Shown here piece after piece: positions 11,140 through 21,362 of a stretch of 64,000 nt of DNA. The notes beneath the pieces were generated by a model. It did not search any database and was not told where the DNA came from. It was given only the letters and a program-made list of their open reading frames with translations. Both the position numbers and the translations under genes were made by a program. The DNA is from Maratus speciosus (taxonomy: Eukaryota; Arthropoda; Arachnida; Araneae; Salticidae), in NCBI GenBank assembly GCA_963932465.1, contig OZ010786.1, forward strand, positions 532,025,073 through 532,089,072, read 5' to 3'. The stretch's first letter is position 1. Each line of letters opens with the position of its first letter.

Positions 11140-11410
11140 AGAATTTTACGAAGGGGCTTATTTTATTAAAACGAATTTTGTGAAAATGCCAGTTTTATTA
11201 AGTTCATTTTTGTGAAGGGGCCCATTTTATTAAATTTATTTATGTGAAGGGGCCCATTTATTAAATTTATTTTTGTGAAGGGGCCCATTTATTAAATTTA
11301 TTTATGTGAAGGGGCCCATTTTATTAAATTTATGTGATGGGGCCCATTTTATTAAATTTATTTTTGTGATGGGGTCTATTTTAATAAATAGATTTTTGTG
11401 AAAGGGCCTT
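11140..11410. repeat. Minisatellite, ~38-bp unit (GTGAAGGGGCCCATTTTATT)
   Basis: About seven units of GTGAAGGGGCCCATTTTATT plus AAATTTATTTTT, the best preserved at ~11210-11370. A diverged relative (GGGGCCCATTTTGTGAAAGG) lies at ~10950, so the array may once have started there. 10751-11139 otherwise shows no gene. Confidence 0.85.
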
Positions 11411-11477
11411 AAATATGCCCCAAATTTTGCCTGGATCGACCCCAGATAATGTTACAGAAACCAGGTTTGAAATGATA

Positions 11478-11811
11478 TACTCAGTAAAAAAACTACAACA
11501 TTTTTGAGGTCGATATAACCACAAAAAAACTGCAGTTGGAAAACTGCGGTGATTTGGCCGATTCAACTACAGAATTTTTGCGGTCAATAGAACTGCGAAA
11601 TTACTACAAAATTTTTAATATTGATATAACTATAAATTTTCTGTAGATTTTTTGTGGTTAATACAACAGTGAAATTACTGCAGTTAATAAAATGCAGAAA
11701 TTTTGTAGTTGTATTGACCGCAAAAAAACTGTAGTGGAATTGGCCAAATCACCGCAGTTTTCCAACTGCGGTTTTTTTGTAGAATTTCTGCAGTTCATTT
11801 TTAGCTGAGTA
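11478..11811. mobile_element. Foldback element (MITE) with TA flanks, 334 bp
   Basis: Ends TACTCAGTAAAAA at the left and the complement of TACTCAGCTAAAAA at the right, flanked by TA at 11476-11477 and 11812-11813. Long inner arms (about 11517-11605 against 11695-11783) pair nearly perfectly and include TTGGAAAACTGCGGTGATTT. TA duplication suggests a Tc1/mariner-mobilised MITE. A degenerate relative lies at 1926-2190. The segments CTGCAGTT, CTACAG and GCGGTCAATA recur inside. Confidence 0.75.
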
Positions 11812-11924
11812 TAATAAACTAAAAATATTTTTTTTAACAATAAAAATCAAATTTAAGGTTCAGTTTATACAAAGTAACATAAAACATACTTTTTGAAAAG
11901 TTCATGAAAAAAAAAGAAAACAGT

Positions 11925-11942
11925 GGCACTCCGGGAGTGCCA
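11925..11942. repeat. Perfect 18-bp palindrome GGCACTCCCGGGAGTGCC
   Basis: The 18 bases are self-complementary apart from uncertainty of one base at the centre. It lies 51 bases upstream of the candidate exon at 11993. No function can be inferred. Confidence 0.5.
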
Positions 11943-11992
11943 ATAGAGGTGAAAACTTCAACAATTGCGTGTGTGTTTTTTTTAATCGTCAG

Positions 11993-12082
11993 GAAATGTT
12001 TTATGCTCTGGATTGTGTAGCAGCACTAATGAAAGCATCTGGGGACACGGCAGTGCCCCTGCCAAGTCTTGAAAGCACAGCC
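11993..12082 (+). CDS. Candidate internal exon of an unidentified host gene (30 codons, phase 0-0)
   Basis: The 90 bases are preceded by a T-rich tract ending in CAG (11990-11992) and followed by GTAAGC (12083-12088), both good splice signals. The frame is open throughout and encodes EMFYALDCVAALMKASG followed by DTAVPLPSLESTA. The stretch is clearly richer in G+C and in non-AT codons than its surroundings, and the exon length is an exact multiple of three. I do not recognise the protein. The leucine/alanine-rich first half could be helical and the second half looks like a linker. It could also be a chance open stretch or part of a decayed gene. No neighbouring exon with compatible phase was found within several kilobases, as expected if introns are large. 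Confidence 0.5.
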
Positions 12083-12088
12083 GTAAGC

Positions 12089-13022
12089 ATCTTTTTTCAA
12101 TTCGTACTATTAGCTCACACTCTCCCTATATTTATTTATTTGTATATTTATATATTTATATATTTATCTTGTTCAAATTTTCAATCGTTAATAAAATACT
12201 CATTATTCATCCTATCAAGTTGAAATAATTTTTTTTAAACTTGTACTGGATGACAATTGATGTTAAGACAGTTTTTTTTCAAATATTAATTAATTAATTA
12301 AATTTTAATTAATTAATTTTAGTTTTGCATGGGAAACAAAATGGCGGCCATTGGTTATCGAAGATCAATGAAAGTATTTTAAATAAGGGGTTACCATGGG
12401 GGAGACCCTGTTCTGTCGCCAAATACTGCCAAGTTTGTCGCAAACTTGGCAATATATCGCCAAATTTGGCGACCAAAATGAGTCGCCAAAAGTGACGCCA
12501 ACTTGGCGATATCTGTAATATTTCGCCAAATTCCCATAGAGTTCCATTGTAAACCTACTTGCTTATAGAAAATCAACAAATTGAGATATTTTAATGCAAC
12601 AAAAACTAATATTAGCTTGATTATATTAAATTTTTCTTTGATGGCATAAGTAGGAATTGACTTTAAAAACAAAATTTTTATATTACTTGTTTGGAAGCAA
12701 CTCAAGGTACTTTTGACCCCCCAATATCTTTGTGTTGGTGATTCCCAGAAACTTGAAACTTCGTAAATCTAAAGTAATGTGGAAATGGAACTAAATGCTG
12801 AAATTTCACGTTTCTATCTTTTTTATTTCAGAAGATATATGAACTTAAACTTTCGCCTTTTCGACACTGATTCACCGATCATCAAAACTCAGAGGTACGT
12901 CCTGTATCCCTAGAATCTTGAAATTTGGTATGAAGGTAGTTTTTGGGATACAATGAAAGGGAAAGTTTAAAAAATCCGGAAAATTTGGATACAAAGTCGA
13001 AAAATCAAAAAACCGAGAATTT
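12089..13022. other. AT-rich DNA with TCGCCAAA/TTTGGCGA motifs
   Basis: Holds an AATTAATTAATT palindromic stretch at ~12286-12320 and, at ~12410-12545, at least six TCGCCAAA or TTTGGCGA words, some forming short palindromes. A stretch near 12890-12950 (CTTGAAATTTGGTATGAAGG) resembles the internal repeats of the Helitron at 15113. No gene. Confidence 0.5.
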
Positions 13023-13338
13023 GGCAGAGATGTGATATACGAACCAGGTTTGGCGTGATTTTTTAACGTCAATTTGACGAAAGCCCGTTTTCCAATACCA
13101 GTTACAATATATATATTTAAATTATTTTCTATTGTTTTAAAAAGTAAACAACAATAAATAAACGATAATTTCATTAATAACTATAGAACAAAACAATTGT
13201 ACAATTTAAAAAAATAAAATAAAAGTAAATGAACAGTTTATTAATAAATAAGCAACAGTAGCCGGGTTACCTTGTAAAATAAAGTAACGTCATTTTGGTG
13301 TCAATTAGGTACCCAAGTGCGTATCTAACATCTGTGCC
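13023..13338. mobile_element. MITE, long subfamily of the GGCACAGATG family, 316 bp
   Basis: The left end GGCAGAGATGTGATATACG and right end (complement GGCACAGATGTTAGATACGC) are diverged versions of the family ends. Internal CAGGTTTGGCGTGATTTTTT and GCCGGGTTACCTTGT match the copy at 59174-59782. The flanks CGAGAATTT and CGGTATTTT match at 6 of 9 positions, in line with an old 8-9-bp target duplication. This copy lacks the nested insertion seen at 59270, so it shows the undisturbed state. Confidence 0.75.
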
Positions 13339-14100
13339 CGGTATTTTATCTTCCGTAAACGAAATTCCCGCCAATACTGTTGGTCATTGATCAGACCATC
13401 AACACGATAAAATACAGCTTTATCGGGTTTTAGTTACACGAAATAGGTAGGTCACGAATACGGTATAATTCATTTTAACTGACGAAAAACAAAATAATAA
13501 TTTGTTTTAGGGATACGCCGGGAGAAAAAGTGAGTTTTAGCTTCCTTCTTCTTTTGCGGATTGAGCTGAAGAGGGAAAAGTTCCTGTCATTCACCGCTTG
13601 GCGCGCTAGTGTCTATGTGTCAAAATGCTAGCATGTCGGTTACGTTACAGTGTCTCGAAATCAGTAGTTTTTCACCATCTCAAAAAAAAAGCTCAACGCG
13701 CCTAAAGAAATTTTCACTTCAAAAATATTCAGTAGTTTCTGAGATATCTTGCGCGTTATGCCCCAAAACGTCATTTGGAGAAAAATTCCTTCACATTTCG
13801 GAAACGCTGCTTGAGCCATTGATCGAGTATAATTCTAAAAGCCATAAATTCTGTTCTAATGGAAATTTCAAGGAAATAATTATATCAAAATGTTCAGAAA
13901 AGATAGGTATTTAACATCTAAAAAAATAATAAATAAACAAAATTTCGAAAAGTTTAAAGCTTTATGAGTTTTGAGACACTTTAATTTATAAATAAGAATA
14001 ATTTAAAAAAATCTTTTACTTGCTGGGTACTTTGTTATATGTAAGCATAACTGATAATAAGAAATCTATTTATCAGTTAGAATTTTACTGAATATATATG
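13339..14100. other. Unique-looking DNA, slightly GC-richer at 13550-13810
   Basis: A ~100-codon open frame at 13609-13914 begins at GTG, has no splice or initiation context and looks repeat-derived, so it is not called. Nothing else is visible. Confidence 0.45.
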
Positions 14101-14575
14101 TAGCACCTGTCTTCAACCAAAGTAATCCATTATGATTTTTTGTTTACGTTTCGCTTGTAGCAAGATTACGAATTATACGAAATAAAAGTAATTGGGTTGC
14201 ATCTGCTTCCTCTTGCATCTCAAATAAATTAATGCATTTATAGAGCATAGTCTGCATGACTGACTCTTGGATGATCATTCCGCGATTCATCACAATCATT
14301 CGTTTCAGGTGTCTTAGGATTCAAAACATTCTGAATAGCTTCCTCATCCGCATATTCTTCATAAACAATATCATTCTTCTTACAATTAGGACAGTCTATT
14401 TATTCATTTGTAGAAATATTTTCTAGCTGCTGTTCCTGACGTCAGACAAGCAATTTACTTAAAATTATCTCACTGAAGTTTATGTACATTTGGATTTTCG
14501 TTGTCCCTTTCTGGAATTAAAAAAGTAGGAAAATGGGTAGCGGTTAACCGAGAGTGTCGGTTGATATAGTGGCTG
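14101..14575 (-). mobile_element. Internally deleted pogo/Tigger-like element
   Basis: On the minus strand the 5' end (right side) starts CAGCCACTATATCAACCGAC and includes CTCGGTTAACCG, typical of Tigger ends. The left side carries a weaker counterpart, TAGCACCTGTCTTCAACC. Between them is only the C-terminal part of a transposase (14144-14399). The DNA-binding and catalytic domains are missing, so this is an internally deleted, nonautonomous copy. The boundaries are approximate because the two ends are diverged. Confidence 0.55.
14144..14399 (-). pseudogene. Tigger/pogo (CENP-B-like) transposase, C-terminal remnant
   Basis: Reading leftward from 14399: IDCPNCKKNDIVYEEYADEE, AIQNVLNPKTPETNDCDES, RNDHPRVSHADYAL, then after a 1-base frame change YKCINLFEMQEEADATQLL and LFRIIRNLATSET followed by TAA (14144-14146). 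The known family ends with an acidic stretch, a conserved SH.EAL segment, a ..FEQQEEAD...LLLLRR block and a short basic tail, which is the order seen here. The DDE catalytic domain and CENP-B-type DNA-binding domains are absent. The fragment cannot be functional. I am fairly confident of the superfamily, not of the subfamily. Confidence 0.6.
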
Positions 14576-15112
14576 TTAATAGGAAATTTACTGTAAATTG
14601 AAAGTTGATGTTACTTTAAAAATAACTTTCATGATACTTTAATTTCTATAAAGGAGAATTTCCATTGTATGTGAATAAAAAAACATAACGGAAATTTATA
14701 TGTTAAATACTCAAAAAACAATTTCAGAGAGAAAATGATCGTTTTTACATGTTCGTTATTTTTAAACTCTCATTCTGAAAAGACTTCTTATGTTTAATGC
14801 TCATAAACAAAAAAAATGTGTTTCACTCACAGAGATTTTATGTGTGTTTTACATTTCTACTCAAGATAAAGTATATTCAGTGAAAGTATATGTAGTAAAC
14901 GTCTTTAAACATTGACATTGTATTAATCGGTTATATGAGGAGGTTATGAGTAATACTTTTACAAAAGTATTTCTTTTTTATTATGTATTTCTGATTTTTG
15001 AAAAGTTCAATTTCGATTGTATTATACAAACAAATGGTTTCAGTTAAAGTTAAAGTTATTTCAATGATTTTGAAAATTTCATAATCTACGCAATTTAAAA
15101 GATACTTACTTA
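14576..15112. repeat. Tandem repeat copy 1 of a ~0.6-kb dispersed family (left part)
   Basis: Aligns along its length with 18000-18720: shared words include CAATTTCAGAGAGAAAATGA, CTCTCATTCTGAAAAGA, TGCTCATAAACAAAAA and GACATTGTATTA. It has TTAA uninterrupted at 14703-14706, where copy 2 carries a 206-bp MITE. Its own right part (17938 to ~17990) has been separated by insertion of the Helitron. Confidence 0.8.
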
Positions 15113-17937
15113 TCTATACTAATATTAAAAAGAGGTAAAAATTGTTTATTTGTAGGAGATAAGCTCTGGAACTACCGAACCGATTCCAAAAGTAATGGTA
15201 TCCAAATGATGGTGTTAGACCAACTTAGAACATAGGCTATATCTTATGGCCGTGCCACTGGCCAAAAGGGGGTGCAGGAGCAAAAAACGTTCTAAAATTG
15301 CGATATTTGTATTACTGAAGGGCCTAGAAACATGAAATATGGAATGGTAGTTACTTATAAGATACCAATGATCTCTAAGGACATTTCTTTAAAAAATCGA
15401 AATTAAAAAGGTGTGAAAATGCGCGAAAAGCGTTCTAAAAAGCGTTCTAAATGGCGATTTTTACGGAATTTCAGGAAGTACCTAACCGATTTCAAAAATA
15501 ATGGTGTCAAAATTATGGTGACAATCCTTGCTCCAACATAAGCTACATTTTATGTCGGTGCTACGACCGCCAAAGGGGGTGCAGGAGCAAAAAATCGTTC
15601 GAAATTACGATTTTTGTGTTACGGGAAGGCCCAGATACATGGAATTTGGCATGGTAGTTACATATTAGATATAAATGATGTCTAAGAACATTTCTTAAAA
15701 GATTTGAAATTTACTTTGGGTGAAAATGCGCAAAAAGCGTTCTAAAAAACGTTCTAAATGGCAATTTTTATGCAATCTCAAGAAGTACCAAACCGATTTC
15801 TAAAATAATGGTGTCAAAATAATGGTGATAACGCTTCCTCCAACATAGTCTACATTTTATGTCGATGCCACCACCCCTAAAGGGGGTGCAGGAAAAAAAA
15901 AACGATCGAAATTGCGATTTTTATGTTACTAAAGGGCCCGGATACATGAAATTTCGCATGGTAGTTACATATTAGATATCTATTAGATTAGATCATATTA
16001 GATTTCTAAGAACATTTCTTAAAAAATTCGAAATTTCAAAAGGGTGAAATTGCGCAGAAAGTGTTCTAAAAAACGTTTTAAACGGCGGTTTTTACGCAAT
16101 CTCAAGAAGTACCAAACCGATTTAAAAAATAACGGTGTCAAAATGATGGTGACAACCTTTGCTCTAACATAGGCTACATTTTATATCGGTGCCATTAACG
16201 CCAAAAGGGGTGCAGGAGCAAAAAAACTTTCGAAAATGCGATTTTTGTGTTACTGAAGGGCCTAGAAAGATGAAATTAAGAATGATAGTTACTTATCAGA
16301 CATAAATGATCTCTAAGAATATTTCTTAAAAAAATCGAAATTTAAAAGGGGTGAAAATAGACGCAAAACGTTCTAAAAAATGTTCTAAATTGCGATTTCT
16401 ACGCAATCTCAGAAAGTACCCAACCGATTTCAAAAGTAATGGTTGGATATTGATGATGACAGCCCTTGCTCAAATGTAGGATCTATTTCATGTCGGCGTC
16501 ACTACCACATTGCGGTTGCATTTTAAAAACGTTCCAAATTGTGATCTTTGTGATGCTGAAGGGGCTAGAAACTTGAAATTTCGGATGGTAATTACTTATG
16601 AGATATAAAGGCTCTCTGAGAAGAGTTCCTTAAAAATTTGAAATTTAAAAGGGGTGAAAATGATCGATAAGCGTTCTAAATCGCGATTTCTACGCAATCT
16701 CAGGAAATATAAACCGATTTCAGAAGTAATGGTTTCAAATTGAGGGTGACAGTCCCCAGACATAGCCTATATTTTACGTTGTTGTCACTACCCCCCTGGT
16801 GGTTACAGGAGCAAAAAAAATTTCTAAATTGCATTTTTGTGTTACTGAGGCGGCCTAAAATTTTAAATTTGGAATGGTTATTACTTCAAAGGTGCAAATG
16901 CTTTCTAAGAATTGCCGAAAGAAAATTCCAAATTTAAAAGTATGACGTGAGTGAAAACCGTTCTGTAAGCGTTCAAAATTCGATTTTTATGCAATCGTAT
17001 GAAATACGAAATCGATTTCAAACATAATGGTTGCAAATTGATGGTGAATGAACCGCTCAAACATAAGCTATATTTTATGTCGGTGCCACAACCTCTAGAG
17101 GGTTGCAGGAACAAACAAATTTCTAAATTCCGATTTCTACGGTACTGAAGAGACTAGAAACTTTAAATATAGCACGGTAGTTTCTTATAAAATATAAATG
17201 TCCTCTAAGAACAGTCGAAAATATATTCGAAATTAAAAAGTGGTGAAACGAAGAGAAGAAGCGAAAAACATTCTAAAAGAGTCCTAAATTACGATTTCTA
17301 TTAAATCTCAGGAAATAATAAACCGATTACAGAAGTTATTTGTTGCGAATTAACAGTGATAGTCCCTGTTCCTATACGGGCTATATTTTATGCCGGTGGC
17401 ACTACCACCTGGTTGGCAGGAACAACAAGAAATCCTTTAAAAACATCTAACTTCCGTTTTCTATGGAATATCAGGAAATACCAACCGATTTCAAGGTTAA
17501 TGTTGGCAAATTAATGGTGACAGTCTCTGTTTCAACATTTTTCGAGACAATCTATTTCACTAACACCAGAGAGGTTGTAGACTGTTGGACAAGAAGCTTG
17601 GAATTTGACATGATGGTTAATTTTAAGATGTAAATGTGTTAAGATGGTTTCTAAAAAATTAAAACTTCAAATGAGTACTGAAATGAGCGTATGAAATGAG
17701 CATAAAAGTCTCAAAATACTTTCTAAATTATGATTTATTTGGAATTAGTTTCAGTTCTACTTTATTAAATTATAATTTCTCTCTAATTCAATTTTATAAT
17801 AATGTTTAGTCAAATTATGGCTTAATTTGTAATTTTTGAATTATTCCAAAAAGTGTACTTCTAATAAAAAAAAAGTCATGCAAATATCACTTGGCATATT
17901 TCAACTATCACTCGAGCAAAGCGGCGGGGCTTGCTAG
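15113..17937 (+). mobile_element. Nonautonomous Helitron, 2825 bp
   Basis: The 5' end is TCTATACTAATATTAAAAAG, the common arthropod Helitron start. The 3' end has a short hairpin (AGCAAAGC, loop GGCGGG, GCTTGCT) running into CTAG at 17934-17937. The base before TC is A and the base after CTAG is T, so the element sits in the A|T dinucleotide used by canonical Helitrons, with no target duplication. There is no Rep/helicase coding sequence; the interior is tandem repeats. The occupied site can be compared with the homologous uninterrupted copy at ~18700-18730. Confidence 0.85.
15150..17650 (+). repeat. Eight ~305-bp tandem repeats inside the Helitron
   Basis: Each unit holds AACCGATTTCAAAA.TAATGG, ATTTTATGTCGGTGCC, AAAGGGGGTGCAGGAGC, GCGATTTTTGTGTTACTGAA and TGGTAGTTACTTATAAGATA. 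The ACCGATT anchors lie near 15179, 15485, 15791, 16116, 16422, 16712, 17010, 17322 and 17483; spacings are 290-325 with a truncated last unit. Units become more diverged toward the 3' end, as if the array has grown from the 5' side. Confidence 0.88.
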
Positions 17938-18740
17938 TTATGTATATTTTGAAACAATTATTACAATTGTTTATTATAACATACCCATAACATCAATTGA
18001 TCTGATTTCTATAAAAGAGAGTTTCTGTTACATTTGAATAATAAATAAAAAACATAATGGAAATTTTTATGTTAAGCCTTTCAGGGGCGAGACATTGTGT
18101 TGCTGCAATGTTGATTTCGCACCGGAACATTCGAAAAATTTTAATATTACAAAATAAGGAAAAGCAATTTTACAACTTTTTACCACCAAAGTTATAAGAG
18201 GAAAATTTAATACTATTTGTATGATGTAAATCTTGATGAAAATTAGGTGAGATGTAATATATCCCACCACCCCTGAAGAAGTTAAATACTCAGTTAAAAA
18301 ACAATTTCAGAGAGAAAATGATAATTTTTATGTGTATTCGTTATTTTTATCCTCTCATTCTGAAAAGATTTAGTATGTTTGATGCTCATAAACAAAAAAT
18401 ATTGTCCATCACTAAGAGAGATTGTATGTGTATGTGTACTTTAAATTTTTACGCAAGAGGAAGTATATTCACTGTAATAAGCATACTTAAAAAACGTCTT
18501 TGAACGTTGACATTGTATTATTTGGTTATGTGAGGAAGCTACGAGAAATGCATTTACTAAAGTATATCTTTTATTTGTAATTTATTTTTGTATTTGACGA
18601 GGTTGAATTTCTATTGTGTTATATTAACAAAAGCTTGAGTTAATGTTAAAGGCATTTTAAGATTTTGAAAATGTCTAATTTAAGACAGTATAAAAGGAAC
18701 TTATTTTTTTATGTAAATTTTAAAGGAATTATTATTGATG
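17938..18740. repeat. Tail of copy 1 and tandem repeat copy 2 of the ~0.6-kb family
   Basis: 17938 to ~17990 (TTATGTATATTTTGAAACAA) is the right remainder of copy 1. Copy 2 then follows head to tail and ends at ~18740 with TTATGTAAATTTTAAAGGAA, the equivalent of the copy 1 tail without a Helitron. Copy 2 is interrupted by the MITE at 18076-18281. Confidence 0.78.
18076..18281. mobile_element. piggyBac-type MITE, 206 bp, TTAA target duplication
   Basis: Flanked by TTAA at 18072-18075 and 18282-18285. The left end is GCCTTTCAGGGGCGAG; the right end read inward is CTTCTTCAGGGGTGG. Removing the element plus one TTAA restores the sequence found in repeat copy 1 (ATGTTAAATACTC at ~14701), direct evidence for clean TTAA insertion. 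No coding capacity. Confidence 0.87.
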
Positions 18741-19485
18741 TTTATCTTATTATGCACTGAAAATCGATTGAGCTGAAGACATGTTGTGTTGTTCAATTTT
18801 TGCGTTGTAGGGAACTACACGTACATAGAGAAAAATTTTTTTAAAGAAACGTTTTTTAAAAGATTTTACAGCTAACAGGTCGTTACAATCGTATAAATAA
18901 AATGACAGTTAAAATTCCAAGGTTTCTGTTTGCGAATATACTGTACATTTACGTATTTAAATGTAAGCAGCCTATGCAGAGAAACATATTTTGAATCACT
19001 TTGGGTTTGCTATATGAGCGTTTATAAAAATTGAATAATTTTGTAATTAATTAAGTCCTGTATTAGGACTATTTTATATATCTTGCTAAGCTCATTCATA
19101 TACATTGAAGGTATTTCCACAGAATCGAAATCTCTGTTAATGTCTACCAATATATTCCGTTATTTCATTATCTTCGCTCTATTGCGTTTCACAATTTGAA
19201 TCATTCTGTTTATTTTTTCTCTTTTTTACGGTGTTTTAAACGTTGCTTTGATAAAGTAAAACCTAACAATTCAACATTTAAAATCGAATAGAAAGTAAGA
19301 AATCTTAGAAATTTTTTTAAACTCCAAATAAATAAAAATTATATGACTGCAAGCACAACTTATTATTTAATAAATAAGTATCATTTATACGTTTAAAATA
19401 AAAATAAAAACTTTATGTAAGAAAAATGTTAATGAAAAAAGGTTTGTGTTAAATGCATGAGGTGGCCATAGTTAAAACGCCAGTA
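18741..19485. other. AT-rich DNA, no feature seen
   Basis: No open frame above background, no array and no clear inverted repeat. Confidence 0.5.
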
Positions 19486-19489
19486 TTAA

Positions 19490-19571
19490 CTTTTACACGG
19501 GGGCTTGGGCAGCATCTGTCCAGGTTTAGCATGTATTCTCGAACAGATGCTGACCGAGCCCCGTGTAAAGG
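19490..19571. mobile_element. 82-bp TTAA-flanked hairpin MITE
   Basis: TTAA at 19486-19489 and 19572-19575. Left arm CTTTTACACGGGGGCTTGGG and CAGCATCTGT; right arm ACAGATGCTGACCGAGCCCC and GTGTAAAGG. The arms pair over ~30 bases with about three mismatches around a ~22-base loop. It has the TTAA duplication of piggyBac-like elements, but the superfamily is uncertain at this length. Confidence 0.65.
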
Positions 19572-20125
19572 TTAAGTGTGTTCTATCTAAACAAAAGAAT
19601 AGTGCCAAATTTTATAGAATTTCAAAATATAGGACGAAATATTGTGAAAAAAAACAGCAGTTATAAATGTCACCACTAGTGGATACGTAGCGCTTTTTGT
19701 TTCACAAAATCCTTCGTTCTATTAATATTAATTAATATTATGGTTTAAATTGGTAATATGGTAAATATGGTAAAATATGGTAATTAATATTATGGTTTAA
19801 ATTATTGTTTAACCATCGTATAAAATTTCGCTCCATTATTCAAAGTAGTTCGCGCTACAGAATAAGCTTAGTGTGGTCAGGTTAATTATGTACACAATGT
19901 ATATTAAAGTTGTTAATGTAAATTAGTTCTCAAATGCACCATTGATCTGTAAAAACTCAACTAACATACATCGATACTAAGATTAATAGATGATTCAATT
20001 ATTTAATAACATATCTTTTGATATGACTTCGGAAAAAATATAAATAATAAAAAAAAATATGTTGTATAGTTTTATCACGCGTTTCTGAAATAGCTCAAAT
20101 TAAAAGTTCAGTTATGCTTTAATAG

Positions 20126-20660
20126 AGAAATATTCACCTTTTTGAAAGATCTAAATATACGAATCTTTGCAGCATACAACTTTCCCACACTAACATATAT
20201 CATTTTAAATTATTTCCGATTATTGTACGGTCAAATTCAAGACCTTAAAATGAGTCATTTAATTTTCAACGTTTAATCATATTTTACAGAAAAGTTAGAT
20301 TAATTAAACACAACTAAGAATTAAGAAAATATTTTGCATTGTTTCTTTATTTGTTTCAAAAATTGAACATGTAAAAGAGAAGTTTTGATCTTACAGAGAG
20401 ATATTCAACTTTTTGAAAGTGTTTAATATACGGAAATGCCAGCAACTATATCTGCTCTCATATTATGCACTTACGTGAATCATTTTAAATTATTTGTCAT
20501 TATCATACGGTAAGAAATCAGACTTGAAAATTAATACTTTAGTTTCCAATATTAATTTTTATTTCATTGAAACTTTGAACAAAATTTCAGTTTCCATGCA
20601 CTTTAGAATGTATGTAATCACGCGTAACTGAGTGTAAGTTTAATTGATTATTTAAAAAAT
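20126..20660. repeat. Diverged tandem duplication, ~270-bp units
   Basis: GAAATATTCACCTTTTTGAAAG...CATTTTAAATTATTTCCGATTA (from ~20126) is repeated as GAGATATTCAACTTTTTGAAAG...CATTTTAAATTATTTGTCATTA (from ~20397), in the same order with ~25% visible differences. 19576-20125 and 20661-21310 hold nothing I can name. Confidence 0.6.
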
Positions 20661-21311
20661 ATTTATGATATATCTTGTTTATATTAGCGTAAACATATCT
20701 TACAATTTTTTTCATATAAAAATCTTAAATGCATTATTAAAATAAATTGAAATGCAATGTAGTGGTGTATATATATTATTTGTTCAAAGCCCCTGATTAT
20801 TCAAAAAGTACAGATTTTTAACATAGGTATCTTTTTCAATAAAATAAAAAATATATATTGTAATTGTCTGTCCTGATTATAATATGTTCAATTTCCTTTT
20901 TATACTAAACTGAGAGAATTATGAAAAGCTAAATGCTCCATCTGAGATCATGTAAAAAAAATAAAAGTGACACATTCTGGAATTATTCTAATATGATTTA
21001 CAAACGTGTATATATTGAAAGACTATTACATTTTAAATACGGGCGGTTGTGAAAATAATGTCTAACATGAGTCTACGGAGAGTCAAAGAGGAGAATGTAT
21101 TGGTATAATTTCAAAATAAAGATAGATTAGATTTAGATATACATTTAGATTAGATTTAGATAAATTAAAACTATCAATAATAATCTAAGCAAATAAATTT
21201 ATCACGATATAGACAATGCATAAAATATTCACAAATATATAGTTTAAAGCTATAGATATAAATCCACGTGGAATATAATAGCATGTGGAAAATTTATTCA
21301 AAATCCTCATA

Positions 21312-21314
21312 CAC

Positions 21315-21362
<48 letters not shown>

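Noticed and set aside
12391..12705. 104-codon minus-strand frame
   Set aside because: Half is AT-rich chance frame and half translates the repeated GCCAAA/TTGGCG words. No protein features.
13609..13914. 101-codon open frame
   Set aside because: Begins at GTG, has no splice or initiation context, low-complexity serine/lysine composition and no recognised motif.
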